A model generated the notes under the pieces. That model made no database searches, was not told the DNA's origin, and was given only the letters and a program-made list of their open reading frames with translations. Below, one piece after another: positions 1 through 8,115 of a stretch of DNA of 29,998 bases. The position numbers and the translations under genes were made by a program. The stretch is taken from the NCBI GenBank assembly GCA_002420015.1, contig DIHF01000033.1, positions 1 through 29,998 of the forward strand, written 5' to 3'. Every line of letters begins with the position of its first letter. Positions within the stretch are counted from its first letter, which is position 1. The stretch comes from Micavibrio sp. UBA5703. GTDB taxonomy: Bacteria > Pseudomonadota > Alphaproteobacteria > Micavibrionales > Micavibrionaceae.

Positions 1-1221
1 GTGCCGATGGATACCATCGTGGGTGATTACATGCGCCCGCGCCGCTATATCGGGGCCAAGGACCGCGCCAATATCGCCGAGCGCGTATACGGCATTATCA
101 GGGCGCAGGCGCGTTTGAACTGGTGGCTGAAAAAATCGGGCGCGGGTGACACGCCGCGGCTTTATGTTTTGGCCTATCTGGTTCTGGCCGAGGGAGCGGG
201 CGAAAAAAGAATGGACGATCTGTTCGACGGCTCCAAGCACTCTCCGGCAACTCTGGATGAACAGGAACGCATCCTCATTAAAAAACTCGAAGGAAAGCCT
301 TTCATCGGCACCGATATGCCCGAAGCCGTGCGCACCGAATGCCCGCCGGAACATGAAGAAAAGCTGCGCGAGATATTCGGCAAGGATTTCAGGGCCGAAA
401 TGGAAGCCATGATCGACCCCGCGCCGCTTGACCTACGCGTGAATATCTGGAGCGCAAACCGCGACGAAGTCAAAAAATCGTTAGAAAAAGATGGCGTGGA
501 AACCCTTGAAACCCCCTACTCCCCGTGGGGTTTACGCTGCAAGGAAAAATCGTTCTTGTCCAAAACCAAAGCCCTGACAAAAGGATACATCCAGATACAG
601 GACGAAGGCTCGCAGCTCATCGCCTATGTCTGCGGCGCGAAGCCCGGCATGCAGGTTCTGGATTACTGCGCGGGCGCGGGCGGCAAGACGCTGGCGCTGG
701 CCGCCGCGATGCAGCGCAAGGGCCGCATCGTCGCCACCGACAATGATGAAAAGCGTTTGGCCAAGGGTAAAATGCGTTTTAAAAAATCCGGCCTTGCGGA
801 CATTATCGAAGTGCGTGCGCTGTCCGAAGAGCGCCACCGCAAATGGCTGCGCCGGCAAAAAGGCACCTTCGATGTCGTGCTGGCCGACGTTCCCTGCACG
901 GGTTCGGGCACATGGCGGCGCAACCCGGATATGCGCTGGCAAAGCTACGGCCCCGGATTGGATGAACTAGTCAAAGTACAAAGCGAAATCCTTGCCAAAA
1001 TCGCGCCCGTCGTCAAACCGGGCGGGCGGCTGGTTTATGCGACCTGCTCTCTTTTTAAAGAAGAAAATGAAAACCAGATCGAAGCCTTCCTGAAAGCCCA
1101 CGAAGAGTATAAAATAGTTCCGGTGGATGAACGCTTTGGCAATCCGTATATGCGCCTTACACCGCGCCACCACGGCACAGACGGGTTTTTCGCGGCGGTT
1201 CTGGAAAGAAAAAAGCAATGA
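1..1221 (+). CDS. rsmB: RsmB/NOL1-NOP2-Sun family 16S rRNA (cytosine-C5) methyltransferase, 5' end cut by window
   Basis: SAM-dependent methyltransferase that makes 5-methylcytosine in rRNA. The visible 406 residues start with an NusB-like RNA-binding part (the RRYIGAKDRANIAERVYGI region). The Rossmann domain follows: SAM motif I at about residues 220-230 (LDYCAGAGGKT), motif IV with its Pro-Cys at about 295-302 (ADVPCTGSG), and motif VI with the second conserved Cys at about 346-351 (YATCSL). Two conserved Cys are typical of the m5C RNA methyltransferase family. The frame is open at base 1, and family members normally have about 20 more residues before this point, so the GTG at base 1 is probably internal. 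The stop overlaps the next gene by 4 bases. The family call is firm; the exact target base (m5C967 type) is inferred. Confidence 0.9.
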   Translation: MPMDTIVGDYMRPRRYIGAKDRANIAERVYGIIRAQARLNWWLKKSGAGDTPRLYVLAYLVLAEGAGEKRMDDLFDGSKHSPATLDEQERILIKKLEGKPFIGTDMPEAVRTECPPEHEEKLREIFGKDFRAEMEAMIDPAPLDLRVNIWSANRDEVKKSLEKDGVETLETPYSPWGLRCKEKSFLSKTKALTKGYIQIQDEGSQLIAYVCGAKPGMQVLDYCAGAGGKTLALAAAMQRKGRIVATDNDEKRLAKGKMRFKKSGLADIIEVRALSEERHRKWLRRQKGTFDVVLADVPCTGSGTWRRNPDMRWQSYGPGLDELVKVQSEILAKIAPVVKPGGRLVYATCSLFKEENENQIEAFLKAHEEYKIVPVDERFGNPYMRLTPRHHGTDGFFAAVLERKKQ

Positions 1222-1958
1222 ACAATTCGGGTCAAAAGGGCAGTGCGCTTTTTATTATCCTGATCGCCGTGGCTTTGTTCGCGGCGCTGGGCTACGCCGT
1301 CAGCAACATGATGCGCGGCGGATCGACAAATATCGGCGAGGAAACGGCGGCCCTGCGCGCCGATGAGATCATCGAATACGGCCGCAAGATGCGCGAGGCC
1401 GTGCAGAATATCCGTATTTCCAACAATTGCACAGTCACGCAGATCAGCTTTGAAAACGCCACCGTCGCCGGATACACAAACGCCGGTGCGCCGGGTGATG
1501 ATACCTGCAACGTCTTCGAGCAAGCTGGCGGCGGCCTGACCTATATCGTGCCGGAAACAAGATGGCTGGATTCGTCGTTTTCCGGCAATGCCAGCTACGG
1601 CCAGATGCTTTTCAACGGGACTGTCTGCGTCGACACTCTGCCCGATGGCGATTACACAACATGCCTCAGCGATGCCACCGACAACGAAGAACTGACGTTT
1701 TTCGTGCCGTTCGTACAGCAGGACGTCTGCCTTGCGATCAACGAAAAACTGGGAATCACCAACCCGTCTGGTGATGCGCCGGAAGATGTTGATTGCAGTT
1801 GGGGCGGAAAATTCACCGGTTCCTACGCCGATGGCGGCGCGATCGGCAATGCCGTAAACGAACTGGATGGGAAACTTACCGGATGTTACAAGCAGGATGC
1901 CGCCTGCCTCGCCATGCCCGGCAGCTATCACTATTATCAGGTTTTGGTTGTGCGATAG
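1218..1958 (+). CDS. Membrane-anchored pilin-like protein, paralog of the 7341-8105 gene
   Basis: I do not recognise a named family. The 246-residue protein has a short polar start ending in QKGS, one hydrophobic helix at about residues 10-29 (ALFIILIAVALFAALGYAV), and then a long polar, Cys-rich domain. This is the layout of type IV pilins and pseudopilins, but the Glu expected at position 5 of a mature pilin is absent, so prepilin processing is uncertain. Several Cys in the exported part suggest disulfides. The C-terminus (MPGSYHYYQVLVVR) matches the C-terminus of the protein at 7341-8105 (MPGAPYHFYHVLYAR). Both also share the anchor and a Cys-x(2)-Ile-Asn segment, so they are paralogs. The ATG overlaps the upstream stop (ATGA), which implies translational coupling. 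An envelope location is inferred. Confidence 0.75.
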   Translation: MNNSGQKGSALFIILIAVALFAALGYAVSNMMRGGSTNIGEETAALRADEIIEYGRKMREAVQNIRISNNCTVTQISFENATVAGYTNAGAPGDDTCNVFEQAGGGLTYIVPETRWLDSSFSGNASYGQMLFNGTVCVDTLPDGDYTTCLSDATDNEELTFFVPFVQQDVCLAINEKLGITNPSGDAPEDVDCSWGGKFTGSYADGGAIGNAVNELDGKLTGCYKQDAACLAMPGSYHYYQVLVVR

Positions 1959-1968
1959 AACCTACATC

Positions 1969-2124
1969 CGTCATCCCCGCAAGTGAAGCCGCTTGAAAAG
2001 CGGCGTAACGCAGGCGGGGATCCAGCACAATATGTGCGCGGCTAAGCCGCGCTCTTTTTCTGGACCCCCGTTGTTTAAGTTCGCAAAAAACCTGCGGTTT
2101 TTCGCTCACCACAGGGGTGACGAC
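1969..2124. repeat. Composite palindromic intergenic repeat (GTCATCCCC / GGGGATCC family)
   Basis: This fills the gap between two convergent genes. It opens with CGTCATCCCCGC, contains a GCCGCTT/AAGCGGC hairpin, reaches GGCGGGGATCCAGCAC, has a second hairpin (GCGGC-TAA-GCCGC), and closes with a GGGGTGACG arm that mirrors the opening. The block GGGGATCCAGCAC followed by a GCCGC hairpin recurs at 28068-28146 and 29348-29430, so this is a dispersed family in the genome. It may act as a transcription barrier between the convergent genes, but no U-tract terminator is visible. Confidence 0.7.
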
Positions 2125-2164
2125 TTTGTGTTTGTTGTGCGCTTTGATTGAATTCAGACTCGAA

Positions 2165-4483
2165 TTATTCCGGAATTTCTTCTGTAACTTCTTCGGATTT
2201 CGTATCGCCGCTATCCTTTGGTTTTTGCGGCGTTGCGGATTCGTAGGTGAATTTCAGCGACCCGTCCAGGAAATCGACCGTCACCACGCCGCCGCCTGAA
2301 AGTTTTCCGAACAGGATTTCCTCCGCCAGAGGGCGCTTGATCTTTTCCTGTATCTTGCGCGCCAGCGGGCGGGCGCCCATCGTCGGATCGTAACCGGTTT
2401 CGGCCAGATGCTTGCGGGCAGCGTCCGTGAGTTCGATCTCTACGCCCTTACCCTCAAGCTGCGCTTCAAGCTGCATGATGAATTTATCGACGACGCGCTC
2501 GACCGTTTCGGGTTTGAGGTTCTGGAACGGCACGATCGCATCAAGACGGTTGCGAAACTCCGGCGAGAACATCTTGTTGATCGCCTCCATGTCTTCCTCG
2601 ACGCGCACATCGCGCTCGAAACCCACTGGCGAGCGCGCCATTTCCTGAGCCCCGGCATTAGTGGTCATGACCAGAATGACGTTTCTGAAATCTATCGTTT
2701 TGCCGTTATTGTCGGTCAGCTTGCCGTAGTCCATCACCTGCAGCAAAATATTGTACAAATCGGGATGCGCCTTTTCGATTTCATCCAGGAGCAATACGCA
2801 ATGAGGATGCTGGTCGACCTTATCGGTCAGCAGGCCTCCCTGCTCGAACCCGACATAGCCAGGCGGCGTGCCGATCAGGCGGGAGACGCTGTGGCGCTCC
2901 ATGTATTCGGACATATCAAAGCGCAGCAATTCAACGCCCAATGTCTTGGCAAGCTGCCGCGCCACTTCGGTTTTACCGACGCCCGTCGGGCCGGAAAACA
3001 GATAGGAACCAATCGGCTTTTCACCATCACGCAATCCGGCGCGGGCCATCTTGATGGAATCGCAAAGAACGTCGATCGCCTTGTCCTGATCGTAAACCAT
3101 GGTCTTCAGATCGCGCTCAAGATTTTGCAGCGCCGTTTTATCGTCCTTGGTCATGGTCTGCGCCGGAATACGGGCGATAGCCGCAACAACGCCCTCGATG
3201 TCTTTCACATCTATTATCTTTTTGCGCTTCTCCGCAGGCACCAGCATCTGCGCCGCGCCAACCTCGTCGATAATGTCGATGGCCTTGTCGGGCAATTTGC
3301 GGTCGCCGATATATTTGTTCGACAATTCGACCGCCGCTTTGATCGCTTCATCCGTATATTTGATTTTGTGATGGCTCTCGTAATGCGGCTTGAGGCCCAT
3401 GAGAATTTTAACCGCGTCCGCAACGCTCGGCTCGTACACATCGATCTTCTGGAAGCGGCGGACCAAAGCGCGGTCCTTTTCAAAATAATTGCGGTATTCT
3501 TTATAAGTCGTCGAGCCCATGCAGCGCAGCGCGCCGCTGGACAGTGCGGGCTTCAACAGGTTAGAGGCATCCATCGCGCCGCCACTGGTCGCGCCCGCGC
3601 CAATAACAGTATGAATTTCGTCGATAAACAAAATCGAGCCGTTGATTTTTTCAAGCTCGGTCAGAACCGCCTTAATGCGCTCCTCGAAGTCGCCGCGATA
3701 ACGCGTCCCGGCCAGAAGATTACCCATATCGAGCGAGTAGATCGTCGCGTCTTTCAAAACGTCCGGCACATCGCCATCGACAATGCGCTTGGCCAAACCT
3801 TCGGCAATTGCGGTCTTTCCAACGCCCGGATCGCCGACATAAAGCGGATTGTTCTTGCTGCGGCGGCAAAGGATCTGGATCGTGCGGTCAACTTCGGACT
3901 CGCGCCCGATCAGCGGATCGATTTTGCCCTTGCGCGCCTTTTCGTTCAAATTCGTGCAATAGGCTTCGAGCGCATCCGATCCGGTTTTTGTTTGCTGCGT
4001 CTCGCTTTCCTGCGTACCGCGCGGCGTGCGCGAAGTGTCACCCTGCGAGGGCACCTTGGCGATGCCATGCGAAATATAATTCACCGCGTCAAAGCGCGTC
4101 ATGTCCTGTTCCTGCAGGAAGTAAACCGCATGGCTTTCGCGCTCGGAAAACAGCGCCACAAGCACGTTCGCGCCCGTAACCTCTTCCCGGCCCGAAGATT
4201 GCACATGGATGGCGGCGCGCTGGAGCACACGCTGGAAAGCCGTTGTGGGCTTGGCTTCCTCGGAATCCTTGTTCACCAGATAGCCAAGCTCGCGCTGGAT
4301 ATACTGCTCAAGCTGGTCGCGGAGATCGGGCAGGCTGATGCCGCAGGAGCGCAGCACCGCCATGGCGTCCTGATCGTCCGTCAGCGCCAGCAAAAGATGT
4401 TCGAGCGTGGCGAATTCGTGCCGCCGCTCATTCGCCGCCGCGAGCGCCCTGTGCAGCGTTTGTTCAAGATTGCGTGAGAGCAT
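2165..4483 (-). CDS. clpA: ATP-dependent Clp protease ATP-binding subunit ClpA
   Basis: AAA+ unfoldase that feeds substrates to the ClpP peptidase in the cytoplasm. The 772 residues match the usual ClpA length. Residues 1 to about 145 are the Clp N-domain repeat that docks ClpS. AAA-1 has Walker A at 217-224 (GDPGVGKT) and Walker B at about 284-291 (ILFIDEIH). AAA-2 has Walker A at 498-505 (GPTGVGKT). A PVGF tripeptide region in AAA-2 is in the right place for the ClpP-docking loop. The C-terminus ends in an acidic, polar tail. The ATG directly follows the clpS stop with no gap, so the two are almost certainly co-translated. clpP is not in the window. Confidence 0.97.
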   Translation of the reverse strand: MLSRNLEQTLHRALAAANERRHEFATLEHLLLALTDDQDAMAVLRSCGISLPDLRDQLEQYIQRELGYLVNKDSEEAKPTTAFQRVLQRAAIHVQSSGREEVTGANVLVALFSERESHAVYFLQEQDMTRFDAVNYISHGIAKVPSQGDTSRTPRGTQESETQQTKTGSDALEAYCTNLNEKARKGKIDPLIGRESEVDRTIQILCRRSKNNPLYVGDPGVGKTAIAEGLAKRIVDGDVPDVLKDATIYSLDMGNLLAGTRYRGDFEERIKAVLTELEKINGSILFIDEIHTVIGAGATSGGAMDASNLLKPALSSGALRCMGSTTYKEYRNYFEKDRALVRRFQKIDVYEPSVADAVKILMGLKPHYESHHKIKYTDEAIKAAVELSNKYIGDRKLPDKAIDIIDEVGAAQMLVPAEKRKKIIDVKDIEGVVAAIARIPAQTMTKDDKTALQNLERDLKTMVYDQDKAIDVLCDSIKMARAGLRDGEKPIGSYLFSGPTGVGKTEVARQLAKTLGVELLRFDMSEYMERHSVSRLIGTPPGYVGFEQGGLLTDKVDQHPHCVLLLDEIEKAHPDLYNILLQVMDYGKLTDNNGKTIDFRNVILVMTTNAGAQEMARSPVGFERDVRVEEDMEAINKMFSPEFRNRLDAIVPFQNLKPETVERVVDKFIMQLEAQLEGKGVEIELTDAARKHLAETGYDPTMGARPLARKIQEKIKRPLAEEILFGKLSGGGVVTVDFLDGSLKFTYESATPQKPKDSGDTKSEEVTEEIPE

Positions 4484-4882
4484 TTACTCCTTCTCCATCG
4501 TGCACTGGAGGGGTTGTTCGTTGGCGCGGGCGAAATCCATGACCTGCGCGACCTTGGTTTCGGCGATCTCATACGTGAAGATGCCGCAAATCCCCACCCC
4601 GCGCCGGTGAACATGGAGCATGATGTCGGTGGCTTCCTGGCGGTTTTTGTTGAAATAGCTCTCCAGCACATGCACGACGAATTCCATCGGCGTGTAGTCG
4701 TCGTTCAGGATAAGAACCTTATACATAGACGGCTTTTTGGTCTTGGGCCGGGATTTCAGGATAATGCCGGTTTGCTCGCCGGGTTTTTGCCCGCCGTCAT
4801 TATCCTCGTCCTCATGCCCCGGGCCGGCAAAATCCGGCTCGTCGTGGCATTTTTCGGACAGTATTTTTTGAATGACGATCAT
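4484..4882 (-). CDS. clpS: ClpS adaptor of the ClpAP protease (N-end rule)
   Basis: Cytoplasmic adaptor that binds bulky hydrophobic N-terminal residues (N-degrons) and hands them to ClpA. The conserved core begins near residue 53: KVLILNDDYTPMEFVVHVL holds the Asn-Asp-Asp substrate pocket, and MLHVHRRGVGICGIFTYEIAETKV holds the conserved His and the ClpA-contact surface. Length is 132 residues. The first 50 or so are an acidic, Gly/Asp-rich extension like the flexible ClpS tail that enters ClpA. An AGGGA ribosome-binding sequence lies 7 bases before the ATG. The stop abuts the clpA start. The gene lies downstream of the phasin on the same strand, but a terminator at 4974-5001 separates them. 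Confidence 0.96.
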   Translation of the reverse strand: MIVIQKILSEKCHDEPDFAGPGHEDEDNDGGQKPGEQTGIILKSRPKTKKPSMYKVLILNDDYTPMEFVVHVLESYFNKNRQEATDIMLHVHRRGVGICGIFTYEIAETKVAQVMDFARANEQPLQCTMEKE

Positions 4883-4973
4883 GGTCTGATCCCTAAAATA
4901 TAGGCCTTTCTACCATTTTATCAATTCTTTTGACAGAGTCTCAACATGATAATTGCTCCAGGGTCGAACCTGC

Positions 4974-5001
4974 AAAAACGGGGCCACACAACGCGGCCCC
5001 G
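4974..5001 (-). terminator. Rho-independent terminator after the phasin gene
   Basis: On the minus strand a CGGGGCC stem pairs with GGCCCCG across a 9-base loop (stem limits 4979-5001). A run of five T follows (plus-strand AAAAA at 4974-4978). It lies 28 bases past the phasin stop and upstream of clpS, so clpS-clpA should have their own promoter. Confidence 0.85.
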
Positions 5002-5029
5002 CTTTAAAATTAACAACTATGTCAAATAC

Positions 5030-5611
5030 TTAAGCGGCGCAGATACCGGCCCCGGCCTTTTTCATGACTTCGTTCATCTGGTTGCTGAAAGGCTCGAAGC
5101 TTTCGGTCAGAAGCTTGACGCTCAGCTCCGAGATTTTTGTTGCGCCTTCCATGAAGTCGTCGAAATTGGCCTGCGCCATTTTGTTCTGCACTTCGGCCCA
5201 TTCATTGAGCGTCTTGGTGCTCATGGCCTGCTTGACGAACTGGGCCTGCTTTTCAGCGGAAGTCTGCGCGATTGCTGCGGCTTCGCGCATAATCTCCTCG
5301 AACCCTTTCGCAAAGGTCTGGCCGAATTTCATCATGGCTTCGGCGTTGTCCCGGCCAAAGCTTGCAGCATCCTGTGCCGCTCTATCCATCTGTGCTTTTC
5401 CTTTTGTCATCATCGTCTCCATTGTTGCTGTTTTATCCTTCGGCCCTTGCAGCAAACGCCGCCCGGTCCCGGAGGAAGAGTTGCCTGAAATAATCCCGAT
5501 CGCAGCGCCATTGCCGGTATTAACCCATATTCCTTCAGCATTTGCCGCTGCTCTTTGCAGCTTCTTCGCGGGCAAAGCCGCCTTCTTTATTTTCTTTGCC
5601 TTTACAGCCAT
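5030..5611 (-). CDS. Phasin family protein (PHA granule-associated)
   Basis: Phasins coat polyhydroxyalkanoate granules. The phasin-like region runs from about residue 70 to 185. It is a long amphipathic, Ala/Gln/Glu-rich helical stretch (FGRDNAEAMMKFGQTFAKGFEEIMREAAAIAQ, continuing to SELSVKLLTESFEPF) without Trp-rich or enzyme motifs. Residues 1-63 are an unusual basic, Ala/Lys-rich extension (KAKKIKKAALPAKK). The long start has a strong GGGGAAGG Shine-Dalgarno 5 bases upstream. An internal ATG-ATG near codon 66 also has a GGAG 3 bases upstream, so a shorter form is possible. Two TGC-N3-GCA operators lie upstream, as expected for PhaR control, and a terminator follows. No PHA synthase is in the window. 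Confidence 0.85.
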   Translation of the reverse strand: MAVKAKKIKKAALPAKKLQRAAANAEGIWVNTGNGAAIGIISGNSSSGTGRRLLQGPKDKTATMETMMTKGKAQMDRAAQDAASFGRDNAEAMMKFGQTFAKGFEEIMREAAAIAQTSAEKQAQFVKQAMSTKTLNEWAEVQNKMAQANFDDFMEGATKISELSVKLLTESFEPFSNQMNEVMKKAGAGICAA

Positions 5612-5641
5612 ATCAACCTTCCCCGCCTACGCCTGTATTTT

Positions 5642-5709
5642 TGCACTGCACAAATTCTGTCTCAAACTACCACCTGCCTACCGCAACGTCAAGGATTTTT
5701 TGCAGTGCA
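5642..5709 (-). promoter_or_regulatory. Two PhaR-type operators (TGC-N3-GCA) upstream of the phasin
   Basis: TGCACTGCA at 5642-5650 and TGCAGTGCA at 5701-5709 are embedded in nearly the same context (TTTTTGCA[C/G]TGCACAAA). They sit 31 and 90 bases upstream of the phasin ATG, with centres 59 bases apart. PhaR, the PHA-responsive repressor of alphaproteobacteria, binds TGC-N3-GCA-type palindromes ahead of phasin genes. Binding here is inferred from the sequence and the downstream gene. Confidence 0.7.
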
Positions 5710-5831
5710 CAAAATCCTGCTTTTCCCAAGTAGATATTGGACACAAAGATTAATTCTTAGTAAGATTAAGTATTGGAAGCTGCCCGGCTTTAACGCCGTT
5801 TGACGTCAATATTGTAACATCAGATGAGAGA

Positions 5832-7337
5832 ATGAGCCAGCCTATGACTCGAGCCTCCCGTTTTTTTATTCAAATTGTTGATATAAAACGGAAAATTTCC
5901 TGCATACTGGCGCTTGCCCTCATTTTCTCGCTTTTTGTAACCGTCGCCCCTCGGCACGGTTATGCCAAGGGAAATCCCCGCTACGCGTCTATCGTCATGG
6001 ACGCCCAGACCGGGCAGATTCTAAGCCAGAACAACCCCGACAAAAGACTGCACCCGGCTTCCCTGACCAAAATCATGACCCTTCTGATGCTCTTTGAGGC
6101 GGTCGAACGCGGCGAACTTACTCTGCAATCAAAAATCCGCATATCCAGGCATGCAACCAATATGGTCCCCAGCAAACTTGGCCTTTCGGAGGGCTCTACC
6201 ATCAAGGTCGAGGATGCCATCTATGCGCTTGTAACCAAATCCGCCAATGACATTGCCGTGGCCATCGCAGAAAAACTGGGCGGCAGCGAAAGAAACTTCG
6301 CCAAAAAGATGACGCAAAGGGCGCGCGAACTCGGCATGAGCCAGACGACTTTCATTAACGCTTCCGGCCTTCACCATCCGCAGCAAATCAGCTCGGCCCG
6401 CGATATGGCCAAGCTGGCCCGCACGGTCATCACCCGTTACCCAAGCTATTACAGGTATTTCTCGACCAAGAATTTTACCTATGCCGGGCATACACACCGC
6501 AATCATAACCGCCTGATGGAAACCTATATCGGCATGGATGGTATGAAAACAGGCTATATCCAGCCTTCGGGTTTTAATCTTGTGGCTTCGGCGGTGCGCC
6601 GCAATACGCGCCTGATCGGCGTGGTTTTCGGCGGCCGCACCTCGCAATCCAGAAACCGCCACATGGCCGAGCTTCTCGATCAGGGATTTGCCAAAGTCGA
6701 GGAAAGCACGCCCGTGGCCGAGGTTAAAATACCCGTACCACCCCGCAAGCCCGCTATTCTTGTCGCCCTGCAATCGCTGGGCAACATGGGCGATTCTTCT
6801 GAAGGAACGGACGGGCAAGCCACCAAGTGGGCGCAGCTTAACCCGGCTGTTCAGACAGAAGATATGTTCAGCCGCATGATCGGCGAAGGCGATTCCGACC
6901 CGGCCGTTTCAAGACGTATCGAAACGGGGTTAATTGCGATAGCGGCGCTAAAGGGCGAGGAAGTGCCTGAAAAATACACACAAATAGCAAGCCTTGGCCA
7001 CGATGAAACCGTCATGGTCGTTCATGAGGTCAAGCCCTCGCCAACACCTGCCGCAGCGCCGCAATTCCTAAAGCCGCCGGCTACTGCCGCCCCGGCAGAT
7101 GAGCAGGCTTGGGCTATTCAGGTCGGCGCCTTTGCAAGCCGCGACAAGACCGACCGCATGATCAGCAAGGCGCTGGCCGAGCTTCCCGCCCACCTGTCCG
7201 GCGGTCAAGCGCTGATCGCACCGGTAAGCACGGCGGGAGGATGGATTTTCCGTGGGCGCGTCAGCGGCTATACACGCGCCCAGGCTTTCGAAGCCTGTTC
7301 ATACCTCAAGGACTGCCTGCCGGTCCCGTTGCATTAA
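5832..7337 (+). CDS. D-alanyl-D-alanine carboxypeptidase (S11, PBP5/6 type) with C-terminal SPOR domain
   Basis: Periplasmic penicillin-binding enzyme that trims the terminal D-Ala from peptidoglycan pentapeptides. A hydrophobic export segment lies at about residues 21-40, with a possible cut near GYA-KG. The three active-site motifs are present: S77-LT-K80 with the nucleophile Ser, S137-A-N139, and K239-T-G241. A Pro/Ala-rich linker joins the catalytic domain to a SPOR domain at about 427-501 (WAIQVGAFASRDKTDRMI). SPOR binds glycan strands stripped of stem peptides and targets proteins to the division septum. The SPOR tail makes it longer (501) than PBP5 (about 400). This domain pairing is common in alphaproteobacteria. 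The next gene begins 3 bases after the stop. Confidence 0.94.
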   Translation: MSQPMTRASRFFIQIVDIKRKISCILALALIFSLFVTVAPRHGYAKGNPRYASIVMDAQTGQILSQNNPDKRLHPASLTKIMTLLMLFEAVERGELTLQSKIRISRHATNMVPSKLGLSEGSTIKVEDAIYALVTKSANDIAVAIAEKLGGSERNFAKKMTQRARELGMSQTTFINASGLHHPQQISSARDMAKLARTVITRYPSYYRYFSTKNFTYAGHTHRNHNRLMETYIGMDGMKTGYIQPSGFNLVASAVRRNTRLIGVVFGGRTSQSRNRHMAELLDQGFAKVEESTPVAEVKIPVPPRKPAILVALQSLGNMGDSSEGTDGQATKWAQLNPAVQTEDMFSRMIGEGDSDPAVSRRIETGLIAIAALKGEEVPEKYTQIASLGHDETVMVVHEVKPSPTPAAAPQFLKPPATAAPADEQAWAIQVGAFASRDKTDRMISKALAELPAHLSGGQALIAPVSTAGGWIFRGRVSGYTRAQAFEACSYLKDCLPVPLH

Positions 7338-7340
7338 ACC

Positions 7341-8105
7341 ATGCGCCACTTGTCAGAAAAAAAAGTTCAAATCAGGCACCGTAAACACGGCGAAAGCGGC
7401 AACGTCCTGTTCATGGTGCTTATCGCCGTCGTTCTGATCGGCGCACTGACCGCAGCAATCCAGATGACAGGAAGGCAGGAGGGCACGCATATCGACCGCG
7501 AAACCCTGATTATCCGCGCCAGCGAGGTGCAACGTTATGCCTCGGAACTGGAGCGCGCGGTTATGTTCATCATGCAGCAAAACACCAAAAGCGAGGTCGA
7601 TATCCGCTTCGCCCATCCCGATGCCAACGCCGATTACGGCGACCTCTCGGCAGACGCCGATCCCACGGATCAAGTCTTTCACAAAAACGGCGGCGCAGCG
7701 AATTACCGGGAACCGCCAGCCGGGATCAATGATGGCAGCGCGTGGGAATTCTATGCCGGAACCAGCCTGCCGCAGGTTGGATCGGACAAGGCCGATCTGG
7801 TGGCCGTTCTGCCCAACGTCACGCAAGCCTTCTGCCAGAAGATCAACGAATTGAACCAGCAGGGCGGCGCGCAGCCCGAAGACACCGGCGCGGTCGCGGC
7901 AGCTGGAAACGACCCCGGAAGCTGTATCAACATCGGCGCGCTGGGCCGCTTTGACAACGGGCGCCAGTTTTATGATTCCCCGTCAACGCCCAACACCGTC
8001 GATGAAACCACCTTCACGACGATGCCGGGAACGCAAGGCTGCGTTCAGTGCGTTGACATGCCCGGCGCACCGTATCATTTCTATCACGTGCTTTACGCAC
8101 GATAG
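7341..8105 (+). CDS. Membrane-anchored pilin-like protein, paralog of the 1218-1958 gene
   Basis: No named family recognised. The 254 residues comprise a basic N-terminus (about residues 1-18, rich in Lys/Arg/His), one hydrophobic helix at about 20-37 (VLFMVLIAVVLIGALTAA) and a polar exported domain. As in its paralog, the anchor starts right after a short Glu-Ser-Gly stretch, as in prepilins, but the pilin Glu5 is missing. Shared with the 1218-1958 protein: the LIAV-x-L anchor core, a Cys-x(2)-Ile-Asn-Glu segment, and the C-terminal Cys-x-x-Met-Pro-Gly ... Tyr-His-x-Tyr-x-Val-Leu-x-x-Arg block. It follows the carboxypeptidase gene by 3 bases and is probably in the same operon, suggesting an envelope role. 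Confidence 0.75.
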   Translation: MRHLSEKKVQIRHRKHGESGNVLFMVLIAVVLIGALTAAIQMTGRQEGTHIDRETLIIRASEVQRYASELERAVMFIMQQNTKSEVDIRFAHPDANADYGDLSADADPTDQVFHKNGGAANYREPPAGINDGSAWEFYAGTSLPQVGSDKADLVAVLPNVTQAFCQKINELNQQGGAQPEDTGAVAAAGNDPGSCINIGALGRFDNGRQFYDSPSTPNTVDETTFTTMPGTQGCVQCVDMPGAPYHFYHVLYAR

Positions 8106-8115
8106 GATAAGGGGA

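Noticed and set aside
2408..4477. Very long plus-strand open frame (689 codons) opposite clpA
   Set aside because: It is the antisense shadow of a clear ClpA gene; GC-rich codon bias keeps the opposite frame open, and its translation is Arg/Leu/Asp-rich without motifs.
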